The translations under genes were made by a program, and so were the position numbers. This document shows positions 20,701-27,959 of a stretch of DNA of 64,000 nt, in pieces. The notes below the pieces were generated by a model. The model saw only the letters and a program-made list of their open reading frames with translations, did not search any database and was not told where the DNA came from. Every line of letters begins with the position of its first letter. The first letter of the stretch is position 1. The DNA comes from Flavobacterium panacagri. Its GTDB lineage: Bacteria > Bacteroidota > Bacteroidia > Flavobacteriales > Flavobacteriaceae. The stretch is from assembly GCF_030378165.1 (NCBI RefSeq), contig NZ_CP119766.1:434001-498000 (forward strand). Reading direction: 5' to 3'.

Positions 20701-21275
20701 AAACGGGTTACATCAAAATGACTTGGAAAGCCGAAGAAGTAAAGAAAGAAATGGCTTCGATCAAAATTCAAAACAAATCTAAAGTTCCCGGTTTTGGAGG
20801 TGTTTATTGGCAGTATTTTGAAGATTTGGATAAAATCAAAAATAACTCTGGAACGGCATTGTCTGTTTCAAAAGAATTGTATTTGAAGAAAAGCGCTTTA
20901 AAAGGCGATGAATTGGAAAAAATAACAGCTCAAAACACTTTAAAAACGGGCGATTTAATTACAGTTCGATTAATTATTACAGCCAAAGAAAATTCAGAAT
21001 ACATTCATTTAAAAGATATGCGAGCCTCTTGTTTTGAACCTGTAAATGTTCTTTCTGAATATCAATACAAAGATCGTTTAGGCTATTATATGAGTACAAA
21101 AGATGCAGCAACGCATTTCTTTTTTGACGAAATCAACAAAGGAACTTATGTTTTAGAATACGATATTCGAGTAAACAACAGCGGGGAATTCTCCAACGGA
21201 ATTACCACAATCCAAAGTATGTATGCGCCAGAATTCGCAAGCCATACAAAAGGAATTCGAGTGAAAGTCCAATAA
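14781..21275 (+). CDS. Alpha-2-macroglobulin family protein with an inserted SusC-type regulatory + plug segment
   Basis: About 2164 residues. The start is taken at the ATG that begins a signal peptide (MKNILFVFLLISTVLFSQQ); an ATG 19 codons upstream would bury it. Bacterial A2M proteins are large envelope proteins thought to trap attacking proteases. A helical N-terminal region (about 20-360) is followed by MG domains, with the MG2 hallmark YLDRAIYRPGQTVYYKG near residue 560. Residues about 1183-1378 are a carboxypeptidase-regulatory-like domain plus TonB plug (SGIVTDNNKLEIPGVSVTVK; PIYVVDGIIV; ALYGSRAANGAIIITTKK). The A2M core then resumes at KNLSETAFFFPNL. The thioester motif CAEQ is present (Cys1620). 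There is no beta-barrel. A paralogue follows in tandem. The usual partner pbpC is not adjacent. Confidence 0.9.
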   Translation: MKNILFVFLLISTVLFSQQNDKKWDNVIALENEGKVKAANEIVSKIYKKAVNQKDEVQMIKCFFYQSKYLQVVDENAQTKILNNLQTDINRVSIPSKAILNLVYAKCLTDYYSNNRYQINRRTNTTVLDSDFLTWTDSNFISQINLVLKNSLENEAILKNTSLIKYEAVFDYPTLEKFKTLNVFNYILSENISILTQKLRTWEIKKSEFFDFKKELLGNSNDFIKLNFDSVSNENLKMILKLYQKQEINNPSAENIWQRIQFSKNFIVDADQYYIKALTAFQKQTNDVNLIHNIQLEKAYYLAQHASKHTYPDYNVKAVVTLDSILKTENKSNAYKLALQKKEAILHKFLNVKLQKYIYNNENTRGYIRYQNIENLKISFFKISQAQIKQTKTYKRDSIIENLVTKTKPTASQIYPLVDKKDYYEYSTEVLLPKLETGSYLVYFESESDTKGKKATAFETITVSPFIVLASQNEKQENYQVLDRKTGKPLENVTVKTPSFSVITNKNGNAVLDKVKDGYDELISFYTANDTLSVNKNYLYYNTEYDDLDDENQKFSATVEFYLDRAIYRPGQTVYYKGIAIQRLKGKVSVVPYTSFKITVEDANQNDFKEFDVTTNEFGSFSGEFILPKTGLTGTFNIKAEEPDDYEKDKAYDKTKNEHPFWDNVNLSYSELGFRVEEYKRPKFEVNFEPKKESFELNKLAKVNGTAKAFAGSNISDAKVTYTVTRSTNYFRDYYSQEPNEVLKTGETKTDASGKFTIDFTALPSENAIKEKLPVFSYLIKASVTDINGETHDAQTTIKVGYHDLELNTTVKSLISTKNKNDIKLTSTNLNGESKAVKADVKIYFLKPISTKFKTRVFPNPDIEAISDTEFEKLFPYESNIKSKEKTPETLVFSKKINTETDKILPLDFISNYKSGNYKVVFSAQDSFGNLIENSSIFKIKQSKDKFDASRLFTVEQINSDAKKDGFALIKLTSVIPDLYIIGTANFEGNIFSEETYHLENHETIIRIPLKKEFKDIVTINFESVFENEKFDNSISVALKSEKPELKFDVDTFRSKLQPGSSENWSFKLTGTATKKEAEVLASMYDASLDQFATKNWERWNSYYNSGSIVRGTSKSVLGNEKTNTIISYPNSNSKSIELKNESTKLIWFGFDFNSSNYNALYLQREYQRQLSKKVKKPANAKMISGIVTDNNKLEIPGVSVTVKGTQRSTTTDYDGYYEIEANENEELVFSYIGFKSETAVISRNKIQNIILKDESSNLEEVVLVGYGVQKKQSLTGAVTQMVVQEDNTVYNTAGISDTLSGKVAGVSVSDYKVMIRGNGSISSANSPIYVVDGIIVANIDSIDPKDILAIDVLKDQKATALYGSRAANGAIIITTKKALEELTQVKARKNLSETAFFFPNLRTDSKGKVSFNFTSPEALTAWKLRLLAHNKDAVLGYLERNVVTQKELMVVPNFPRFFREKDTIVISAKISNVTAEAKTGIANLQFFDATTMQPIDAKMLNTKNIKNFTISAYGNTTANWIITIPEGLQGVQYRIVAKAGNFSDGEENILPVLTNNMLVTESIPIWVRENSTKEYTFENLKNNNSNTLKNHQFTLEYTSNPTWIAIQSLPYLMEYEHECAEQTFARYYANALATEIISSNPKIATVFENWKKSGKPTSKLEENEELKSLILAETPWLNDAQSEEEKKKNLALLFDLEKMKSSQETTFDKLKQKQKSSGGFSWFDGGYESEYITRHILAGLGHLEKLGKNNTAKSDEITKTGIPFIDSKFLEYYKTTTKNLKKNEKLTWFNPYSDLHYLYTRSFYLEKYPLSDTLKKATKLYLETAKKDWLNYSLYEKGLAALTLNRFGEKESAKKIIESLKETASNNENWGMYWIANKSGWYWYHAPIETQALLIEAFAEVTNDTKSVDAMKVWLLKNKQTKNWPTTKSTTEAIYALLMQGTDWLSVKDNTVIKLGDEKIVARKLAENEKEAETGYIKMTWKAEEVKKEMASIKIQNKSKVPGFGGVYWQYFEDLDKIKNNSGTALSVSKELYLKKSALKGDELEKITAQNTLKTGDLITVRLIITAKENSEYIHLKDMRASCFEPVNVLSEYQYKDRLGYYMSTKDAATHFFFDEINKGTYVLEYDIRVNNSGEFSNGITTIQSMYAPEFASHTKGIRVKVQ
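18327..18914 (+). other. SusC-like carboxypeptidase-regulatory + plug insert within the A2M gene
   Basis: This in-frame stretch of about 196 codons reads like residues 25-230 of a SusC protein: a regulatory beta-sandwich, the linker EEVVLVGYGVQKKQSLTGAV, a plug with PIYVVDG, and the ending ALYGSRAANGAIIITTKK. It sits between A2M domains and is directly followed by A2M core sequence instead of a barrel. Confidence 0.88.
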
Positions 21276-21283
21276 GTTTTTCC

Positions 21284-21376
21284 GCCACGACCCGAGCGAT
21301 AGCGAACGGACGAAGTAATTCATGAATTATTTTTTGACAATCTTTGAAAATAAAATTCGTGAATTCGTGGCGGAAA
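21284..21376. repeat. Imperfect palindrome (CCGCCACGA... / ...TCGTGGCGG) with an interrupted left arm
   Basis: The right arm AATTCGTGAATTCGTGGCGG pairs with a left arm that is split by about 27 bp of GC-richer sequence containing GAGCGATAGCGAACGG. It belongs to the same word family as the palindromes at 27888 and 38590. It lies directly after the first A2M gene, where a terminator is expected. Confidence 0.8.
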
Positions 21377-21405
21377 AAAAATATAAAACCCTAACAACAT
21401 CCTCG

Positions 21406-21484
21406 TATTTCAAAAATCAAGGAAATATAAAATGCTATTTGCTTTTGAACATAAATTAGTAATTTGTACGAAATTTATTTTTAA
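21406..21484. repeat. 78-bp intergenic segment, copy 2 (upstream of the second A2M gene)
   Basis: Near-identical to 14639-14716. The TPR promoter box inside it has changed from TATTTTTG to GATTTTTG and now faces no TPR gene, so it is an orphan left by the duplication. The mini-ORF starting at 21432 still has 18 codons and a stop. Confidence 0.9.
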
Positions 21485-21536
21485 TTAAAACCAACCTTTA
21501 CGCCACAAAAATACCTCTGATATAAAAAGCTACTTT

Positions 21537-24500
21537 ATGAAAAAGATTTTACTGTTATTTTTATTGGTTTCCACTACCGTTTTCGCACAGCAATTTGACA
21601 AAGAATGGAAAAAAGTCATGGCACTTGAAAACGTTGGAAGAATTAGATCTGCCAACAGAATTGTAGATCGCATTTACAAAAAAGCAGTTACTCAAAAAGA
21701 TGAAGTACAAATGATAAAATGCTTTTTTCACACCTCAAAGTACCTTTATAATTTGGATGAAAATGCTAAAACCAAAACTTTAGCCAATCTAAAAAGGGAT
21801 ATAAACCGGGTTTCCGTCCCGTCAAAAGCACTTTTAAATCTGGTTTATGCGAAATTTTTGATTCATTACCGCGATTATGGCGATCCCGAAATAATGGTAG
21901 ATAGTGCCGCTTCAGTAGTAGATTACGAAACTACTTCGGTAGACACGACTGCTTCTGCCCTAGATACGTCAGCGGAAGATTCAGATTCTTCTGAAACTGA
22001 TTTTTATTCAGAAGAGGAGATTACGGAACTTTATAAAAAAACATTAGAAAATGCATCAATCTTAAAAAGTACGCCTTTAAGCAATTATGAAACCCTATTT
22101 TACTTTCATAAAAATTCAAAATTTAAAAAACAGAGTTTATTTGACTATTTATTAGAGGAGAATATTGCTTATTTTTCCTCTAAAATAGAACGCTGGGAAA
22201 TTTCAGAAAATGAATTTGTCCCTTACACAGAATCGTTTTTTGGTAATTCTGAAGCTTTTATACAACTTAATCTCGATTTTATAACTGAAACAAACCTAAA
22301 AAATACTCTATTCTTATACCAACAGAAAGAAATTATCGATCCATCTTTAGAAAATCAGTTTGAACGAGTTAAATTCTGTCAGGAAACATTTTTAAACTTA
22401 GATGATCGTTTCGAAACTTACCTCGCTTTGATTGAAAAGAAAGCCGAAGAGAAACCACTTATCCAGAAAATTAAATTGGAACAGGTTTCAATCCTCGTGA
22501 AAAAGGCATCCAAAACAACTTATCCAGAAAACAATATTAAAGCACTCAATCTTATTGATGAGATTGTAAAAATCAATGAAAACTCATATCCTGCAAGCGA
22601 TGCTTTGGAAAAAAAAGCACAGATTCTCTCCAAATCATTATCATTAGAACTTGAAGAATATATTTATCCGAATAAAAATACTAGAGCGTTAATATATTAC
22701 CAAAATGTAGAGCGTTTTAAAATTTCCTTTTTTAAAATTAGTCTTTCGGAATTAAAAGAATTTAAAAAAGGTGAAAGACAAGACAGTTTATCTAAACTAA
22801 TTACTGCTAAAAGGCCTCCAGTTGTTTCGCAAAATTATGATCTCCTAAATAAAAAAGATTATTTTGATTATACAACAGAAGTTTTACTGCCAAAACTAAC
22901 TCTTGGAAATTATCTGATTTATGTAGAAAGCGATTCAGATTCAAAAGAAGAAAAAGCCTATGCAAGTGATATCATTTCAGTTTCCAATTTAATGGCACTT
23001 GCTTCTGAACAAAAAAATATCGAAAGCTATCAAGTTCTCGACAGAAAAACCGGTAAGCCTATTGAAAATGCAGTCGTAAAATTTAAAAATACTACAACAG
23101 AGACCAATGCAAAAGGCATTGCTACTTTTACAAAAATTTCAAATGATGACGATGATTTGTTTGTTGAGTTATCTAAAGATGGCGATTCTTTAATGGTGGA
23201 AAGAAATTATTATGTACAACATGTATCAGAATATAATCCTGATAACAGAACAGATGGTAAAATAGAGTTTTATTTAGACCGTGCTATTTATAGACCTGGT
23301 CAGACTGTTTTTTATAAAGGTATTGCTTTTCAAAAAAACAAAAACAAAAGCAGTATTGTGCCCAATGCAAGGTTTGAAGTCTCTGTTTATGATGTCAATA
23401 ATCAAGTCATAAAAAAAATGGAAGTTACTGCTAACGAGTTTGGTTCGTTTTCGGGAGAATTTGCACTTCCTAAAAATGGACTGACTGGAAATTTCAGTAT
23501 TTCGGCTCAAAAAGTTCACATTTCTTCAAACGAAGAGTCCAAACTCTTACCATGGTATAAAGTGGATTTTTATAACCAGAGAACTTCCTTTAGAGTAGAA
23601 GAATACAAACGTCCAAAATTTGAGGTTACTTTTGAACCTAAGAAAGAGTCTTTTAAACTCAATCAAGCTGTTAAAATTAAAGGAAACGCAAAAGCATTTG
23701 CTGGAAACTCCATTTCTGATGCTATCGTAAAATACAATGTAACCCGATATACCAGTTATTACCGAAATTATTATGGCCGTGAAGAGAAAGAAACTCTTGC
23801 TGTGGGAGAAACAAAAACGGATGCTTCAGGAAAATTTTCAATTGACTTTACAGCTCTTCCTTCAAAAAACAATAGAAAAGAGGAATTGCCCGTTTTCAAT
23901 TATCAAATTGAGGCAACGGTTACAGACTTAAACGGAGAAACACATACTACGCAGACAATTGTAAAAGTTGGTTATCATGATTTGATTCTTAATGCATCTA
24001 TTCCCTCAATTATAGAAACTAAAGACAAAAACGAAATAACATTATCAAGTACCAATCTGAACGGAGAATTTTTGACTGCCAAAGGCGAAGTAAAATTATA
24101 TTTAGTAAGTACTTTTCCTAGTAAATTTAAACGCAGAATTTTTCAACAGCCAGATATAAAGGGTATTTCAGATGAAGATTTTGAAAAACTATTTCCTTAT
24201 GAAATCAATAAAAATGAAGACGAAAATAAAATTGCAGAAGTTTTAGTATTCTCTAAAAAGGTAGACACGCAAAAAGACAAAAAAATTGTCTTAGATTTTA
24301 TTTCCAACTATAAATCGGGAACTTATAAAATGGTCTTTTCAGCTAAAGATAGTTTCAATAATCCTATCGAAAATTCCTCTATATTTCAAATTAAACAAAG
24401 TGCCGAAAAATTTTATGCAGGCAGTTTACTAACAGTAAAAAAAGTCAATGATGACCCAAGAAAAGATGGCTTTGTACTAGTAAAAGTAACCTCTCCTATT

Positions 24501-27500
24501 CCTGATCTTTATATTATTGTGAGTGGCAATTACCAAAGCGGTGTTTTCTTTGAAGATATTTTTCATTTAGAAAACAATGAAACTGTAATTAAAATTCCGT
24601 TAAAGGATGAATTTGAAAACCAAATAAAATTAGGTTTTGAAAGTGTTTTCGAAAATTACAGTTATACACAAATGCTTGATGTCGCACTTAAAGAGCCAGA
24701 AGCAAAATTAGAATGGACTGTTGAAAGTTTTAGAAGTAAAATTGAACCCGGAAGTCCACAAAACTGGTCATTTAAATTAAATGGTGTTAATACAAAAATC
24801 GAAGCCGAAGTTTTAGCTTCGATGTATGACAGTTCTTTAGACCAATTCAGCATCAAAAATTGGCAGAACTTGAATATTTACCGTAACACTTACAACAGTA
24901 TTAATTTTAAAACTGATTTAGGTTTAGCCAAAACCCACATGGAAGTAAATAATCTTAATGAATATGTTGGCGCTACTTATTTTGAGGATGAAGAAACACA
25001 ATTAAACTGGTTTGGTTTTAATTTCAATTATAGCCATTTTGGTGATCTTGGGATGACTATAGTAGATATTAAAGATGGAAAAGTGGGAGCAGTAACTATT
25101 AAAGGAGATCCAGACGCTGTTTTAACTGTTGATGAACCTGTAGGAGCTGGGCCGGTAAATGCTATGGTGATTGAAGGAGGTGATGTTGTTCAAAGATCTC
25201 CTATCAAAGTTAGTCAAGTTAAATTCGTAAAGCCTGTTGTTGCTCACGCAAGTGAAACGACTGAAAATCCTGAATATTATTATCAAACAGATAAAATAAA
25301 ATTTATTCCGGGTAAAAAAATCGTAAGCGGACTAACATCAATGGCCGTAAATACATCAACATTATATATCATTGATGGAGAAATCTTATCAGAAAGTGAT
25401 TTCAACAAAATAAATCCTGAAGATGTTTTATCTATAGATTTTTTAACCGCTGATAAAGCTAAAGCTCTTTATGGAAGTAAAAGTGCAAACGGTGTTATTA
25501 TTATCACCACAAAAAAAGCAATGGAATTGTTGACGCAGGTAAAAACTAGAAAAAATCTCTCCGAAACAGCATTCTTTTTTCCACATCTAAAAACAGATTC
25601 GACTGGAAATGTAAGTTTCAACTTCACATCACCTGAAGCTTTAACGGCTTGGAAACTTCGTTTAATGGCACATAACAAAGAGGCGGTTTCTGGTTATTTA
25701 GAAAAAAACATTGTTACTCAAAAGGAATTAATGGTTTCACCAAATTTCCCTAGATTCTTTAGAGAAAAAGATGCAATTACAATCAGTGCCAAAATCTCAA
25801 ATCTTACCGCTGAAGCAAAAACCGGAATCGCAAGTTTACAGTTTTTTGATGCTGCGACTATGGAACCAATTGATGCCAAAATACTGAACTTAAAAAACAT
25901 CAAAAACTTTACAATTCCGAGTTACGGAAACACAACGGCAAACTGGACAATTATAATTCCAGAAGGCTTACAAGGCATTCAATACAAAATCGTAGCAAAA
26001 GCAGGTAATTTCTCTGATGGAGAAGAAAATATTATTCCTGTTTTGACCAATAATATGCTGGTAACTGAAAGTATTCCGATTTGGGTTCGCGAGAATTCAA
26101 CTAAAGAATATAAATTTGAGAATTTAAAAAACAATAATTCTACAACATTAAAAAATCATCAATTTACACTAGAATATACTTCTAACCCAACTTGGCTTGC
26201 GATTCAGTCAATTCCTTATTTAATGGAATACGAACATGAATGTGCCGAACAGACTTTTGCTCGTTATTATGCCAATGCTTTGGCTACAGAAATCATTTCA
26301 AGTAATCCGAAAATTGCGAATGTTTTTGAAACTTGGAGAAAAAAAGGAACTCCAAATTCAAAACTGGAAGAAAATGAAGAATTAAAATCACTTATTTTAG
26401 CAGAAACACCTTGGCTGAATGACGCGCAATCTGAAGATGAAAAGAAAAAGAATTTAGCACTTTTGTTTGACTTAGAGAAAATGAAAACGTCTCAGGAAGC
26501 TACTTTTCAAAAATTAAAACAAAAACAACTGCCTTCGGGTGCTTTTTCATGGTTTGGAGGAAATTACGAAAATGAATACATCACGAGACATATTTTAGCT
26601 GGTCTCGGACATTTGGAAAAACTTCAAAAAAACAACAATACATCTCAATTAGAGCAGATTACAGCTACTGCAATTCCGTTTATAGATTCTAAATTTTTAG
26701 AGTACTATAAAAGCACCACCAAAAACCTAAAAAAGAGCGATAAATTAATTTGGCTCAATCCCTATTCTGACCTGCATTATCTTTATACCAGAAGTTTTTA
26801 TTTAGAGAAATATCCTTTATCTGATACTTTGAAAAAAGCAGCAAAACTATATTTGGAAACAGCTAAAAAAAGCTGGTTAAACTATTCTCTTTACGAGAAA
26901 GGACTTGCTGCCTTGACACTAAATCGTTTTGGAGAAAAAGCAACAGCCAAAACAATTTTGGAAAGTCTAAAAGAAACGGCATCAAACAACGAAGACTGGG
27001 GAATGTACTGGATTGCCAACAAATCAGGATGGTATTGGTATCAGGCTCCGATAGAAACTCAGGCTTTATTGATTGAGGCTTTCGCTGAAATAAATAACGA
27101 CACCAAATCGGTTGATGCGATGAAAGTCTGGTTATTGAAAAACAAACAAACTAAAAACTGGCCCACAACAAAATCTACAACCGAAGCCATTTATGCTTTA
27201 TTAATGCAAGGTACCGACTGGCTTTCTGTAAAAGACAATACGGTTATCAAATTGGGAGATGAAAAAATCATGACCAAAAAATTAGCCGAAAATGAAAAAG
27301 AAGCAGAAACAGGCTACATCAAACTAAACTGGAAAGCAGATGAAGTAAAGAAAGAAATGGCTTCCATCAAAATTCAAAACAAATCAAAAGTTCCTGGTTT
27401 TGGAGGTGTTTATTGGCAATACTTTGAAGATTTGGACAAAATTAAAAACAATTCCGGTGCAGTTTTATCTGTTTCGAAAGAATTATATCTAAAGAAAAGC

Positions 27501-27881
27501 ACTCTCAAAGGAAATCAATTAGAAAAAATCATAACAAAAAACCCATTAAAAATTGGAGATTTGGTTACGGTTCGACTTATCATTACCTCAAAAGAAGATA
27601 CCGAATATGTTCATTTAAAAGATATGCGTGCCTCTTGTTTTGAACCTGTCAACGTTCTTTCTGAATACCAATATAAAAATGGATTAGGTTATTACATGAG
27701 TACAAAAGATGCGGCTACACATTTATTCTTTGACCAAATTAAAAAAGGAACTTATGTTTTAGAATATGATATAAGAGTAAATAACAGTGGTGAATTCTCT
27801 AACGGAATTACCACAATCCAAAGTATGTATGCACCAGAATTTGCGAGCCATACAAAAGGGATTCGAGTGAAAGTTCAATAA
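21537..27881 (+). CDS. Alpha-2-macroglobulin family protein, paralogue 2, with a reduced plug remnant
   Basis: 2114 residues with signal peptide MKKILLLFLLVSTTVFAQQ. The domain order matches the upstream paralogue: helical N-terminal region, MG domains with YLDRAIYRPGQTVFYKG, the A2M core from KNLSETAFFFPHL onward, and thioester motif CAEQ (Cys1569). An acidic Ser/Asp/Glu stretch near residues 120-165 is unique to this copy. The plug insert is cut down to about 70 residues (LYIIDGEILS; ALYGSKSANGVIIITTKK), and the regulatory domain is absent. By eye the C-terminal 750 residues are close to 90% identical to copy 1, while the middle of the N-terminal half is much less similar. It probably has its own promoter in the duplicated 78-bp segment. 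Confidence 0.9.
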   Translation: MKKILLLFLLVSTTVFAQQFDKEWKKVMALENVGRIRSANRIVDRIYKKAVTQKDEVQMIKCFFHTSKYLYNLDENAKTKTLANLKRDINRVSVPSKALLNLVYAKFLIHYRDYGDPEIMVDSAASVVDYETTSVDTTASALDTSAEDSDSSETDFYSEEEITELYKKTLENASILKSTPLSNYETLFYFHKNSKFKKQSLFDYLLEENIAYFSSKIERWEISENEFVPYTESFFGNSEAFIQLNLDFITETNLKNTLFLYQQKEIIDPSLENQFERVKFCQETFLNLDDRFETYLALIEKKAEEKPLIQKIKLEQVSILVKKASKTTYPENNIKALNLIDEIVKINENSYPASDALEKKAQILSKSLSLELEEYIYPNKNTRALIYYQNVERFKISFFKISLSELKEFKKGERQDSLSKLITAKRPPVVSQNYDLLNKKDYFDYTTEVLLPKLTLGNYLIYVESDSDSKEEKAYASDIISVSNLMALASEQKNIESYQVLDRKTGKPIENAVVKFKNTTTETNAKGIATFTKISNDDDDLFVELSKDGDSLMVERNYYVQHVSEYNPDNRTDGKIEFYLDRAIYRPGQTVFYKGIAFQKNKNKSSIVPNARFEVSVYDVNNQVIKKMEVTANEFGSFSGEFALPKNGLTGNFSISAQKVHISSNEESKLLPWYKVDFYNQRTSFRVEEYKRPKFEVTFEPKKESFKLNQAVKIKGNAKAFAGNSISDAIVKYNVTRYTSYYRNYYGREEKETLAVGETKTDASGKFSIDFTALPSKNNRKEELPVFNYQIEATVTDLNGETHTTQTIVKVGYHDLILNASIPSIIETKDKNEITLSSTNLNGEFLTAKGEVKLYLVSTFPSKFKRRIFQQPDIKGISDEDFEKLFPYEINKNEDENKIAEVLVFSKKVDTQKDKKIVLDFISNYKSGTYKMVFSAKDSFNNPIENSSIFQIKQSAEKFYAGSLLTVKKVNDDPRKDGFVLVKVTSPIPDLYIIVSGNYQSGVFFEDIFHLENNETVIKIPLKDEFENQIKLGFESVFENYSYTQMLDVALKEPEAKLEWTVESFRSKIEPGSPQNWSFKLNGVNTKIEAEVLASMYDSSLDQFSIKNWQNLNIYRNTYNSINFKTDLGLAKTHMEVNNLNEYVGATYFEDEETQLNWFGFNFNYSHFGDLGMTIVDIKDGKVGAVTIKGDPDAVLTVDEPVGAGPVNAMVIEGGDVVQRSPIKVSQVKFVKPVVAHASETTENPEYYYQTDKIKFIPGKKIVSGLTSMAVNTSTLYIIDGEILSESDFNKINPEDVLSIDFLTADKAKALYGSKSANGVIIITTKKAMELLTQVKTRKNLSETAFFFPHLKTDSTGNVSFNFTSPEALTAWKLRLMAHNKEAVSGYLEKNIVTQKELMVSPNFPRFFREKDAITISAKISNLTAEAKTGIASLQFFDAATMEPIDAKILNLKNIKNFTIPSYGNTTANWTIIIPEGLQGIQYKIVAKAGNFSDGEENIIPVLTNNMLVTESIPIWVRENSTKEYKFENLKNNNSTTLKNHQFTLEYTSNPTWLAIQSIPYLMEYEHECAEQTFARYYANALATEIISSNPKIANVFETWRKKGTPNSKLEENEELKSLILAETPWLNDAQSEDEKKKNLALLFDLEKMKTSQEATFQKLKQKQLPSGAFSWFGGNYENEYITRHILAGLGHLEKLQKNNNTSQLEQITATAIPFIDSKFLEYYKSTTKNLKKSDKLIWLNPYSDLHYLYTRSFYLEKYPLSDTLKKAAKLYLETAKKSWLNYSLYEKGLAALTLNRFGEKATAKTILESLKETASNNEDWGMYWIANKSGWYWYQAPIETQALLIEAFAEINNDTKSVDAMKVWLLKNKQTKNWPTTKSTTEAIYALLMQGTDWLSVKDNTVIKLGDEKIMTKKLAENEKEAETGYIKLNWKADEVKKEMASIKIQNKSKVPGFGGVYWQYFEDLDKIKNNSGAVLSVSKELYLKKSTLKGNQLEKIITKNPLKIGDLVTVRLIITSKEDTEYVHLKDMRASCFEPVNVLSEYQYKNGLGYYMSTKDAATHLFFDQIKKGTYVLEYDIRVNNSGEFSNGITTIQSMYAPEFASHTKGIRVKVQ
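25313..25517 (+). other. Degenerate plug remnant within the second A2M gene
   Basis: About 68 codons, from GKKIVSGL to IIITTKK, align to the end of the SusC plug. The upstream regulatory domain and the first half of the plug present in the paralogue are missing. A non-homologous, glycine- and valine-rich stretch stands there instead (about 25050-25310). Confidence 0.8.
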
Positions 27882-27887
27882 AAAAAA

Positions 27888-27939
27888 TCCGCCACGAATT
27901 CACGAATTTTATTTAATTAATTCGTGAATTCGTGGCGGA
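27888..27939. repeat. Perfect 21-bp-arm palindrome between convergent genes
   Basis: The arms run from TCCGCCACGAATTCACGAAT to its exact complement, with a 10-bp loop, A-rich before and after. It sits between the A2M stop and the S46 peptidase stop and probably terminates both transcripts. Confidence 0.9.
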
Positions 27940-27959
27940 AAAAATTGTAGAAATTGAGA

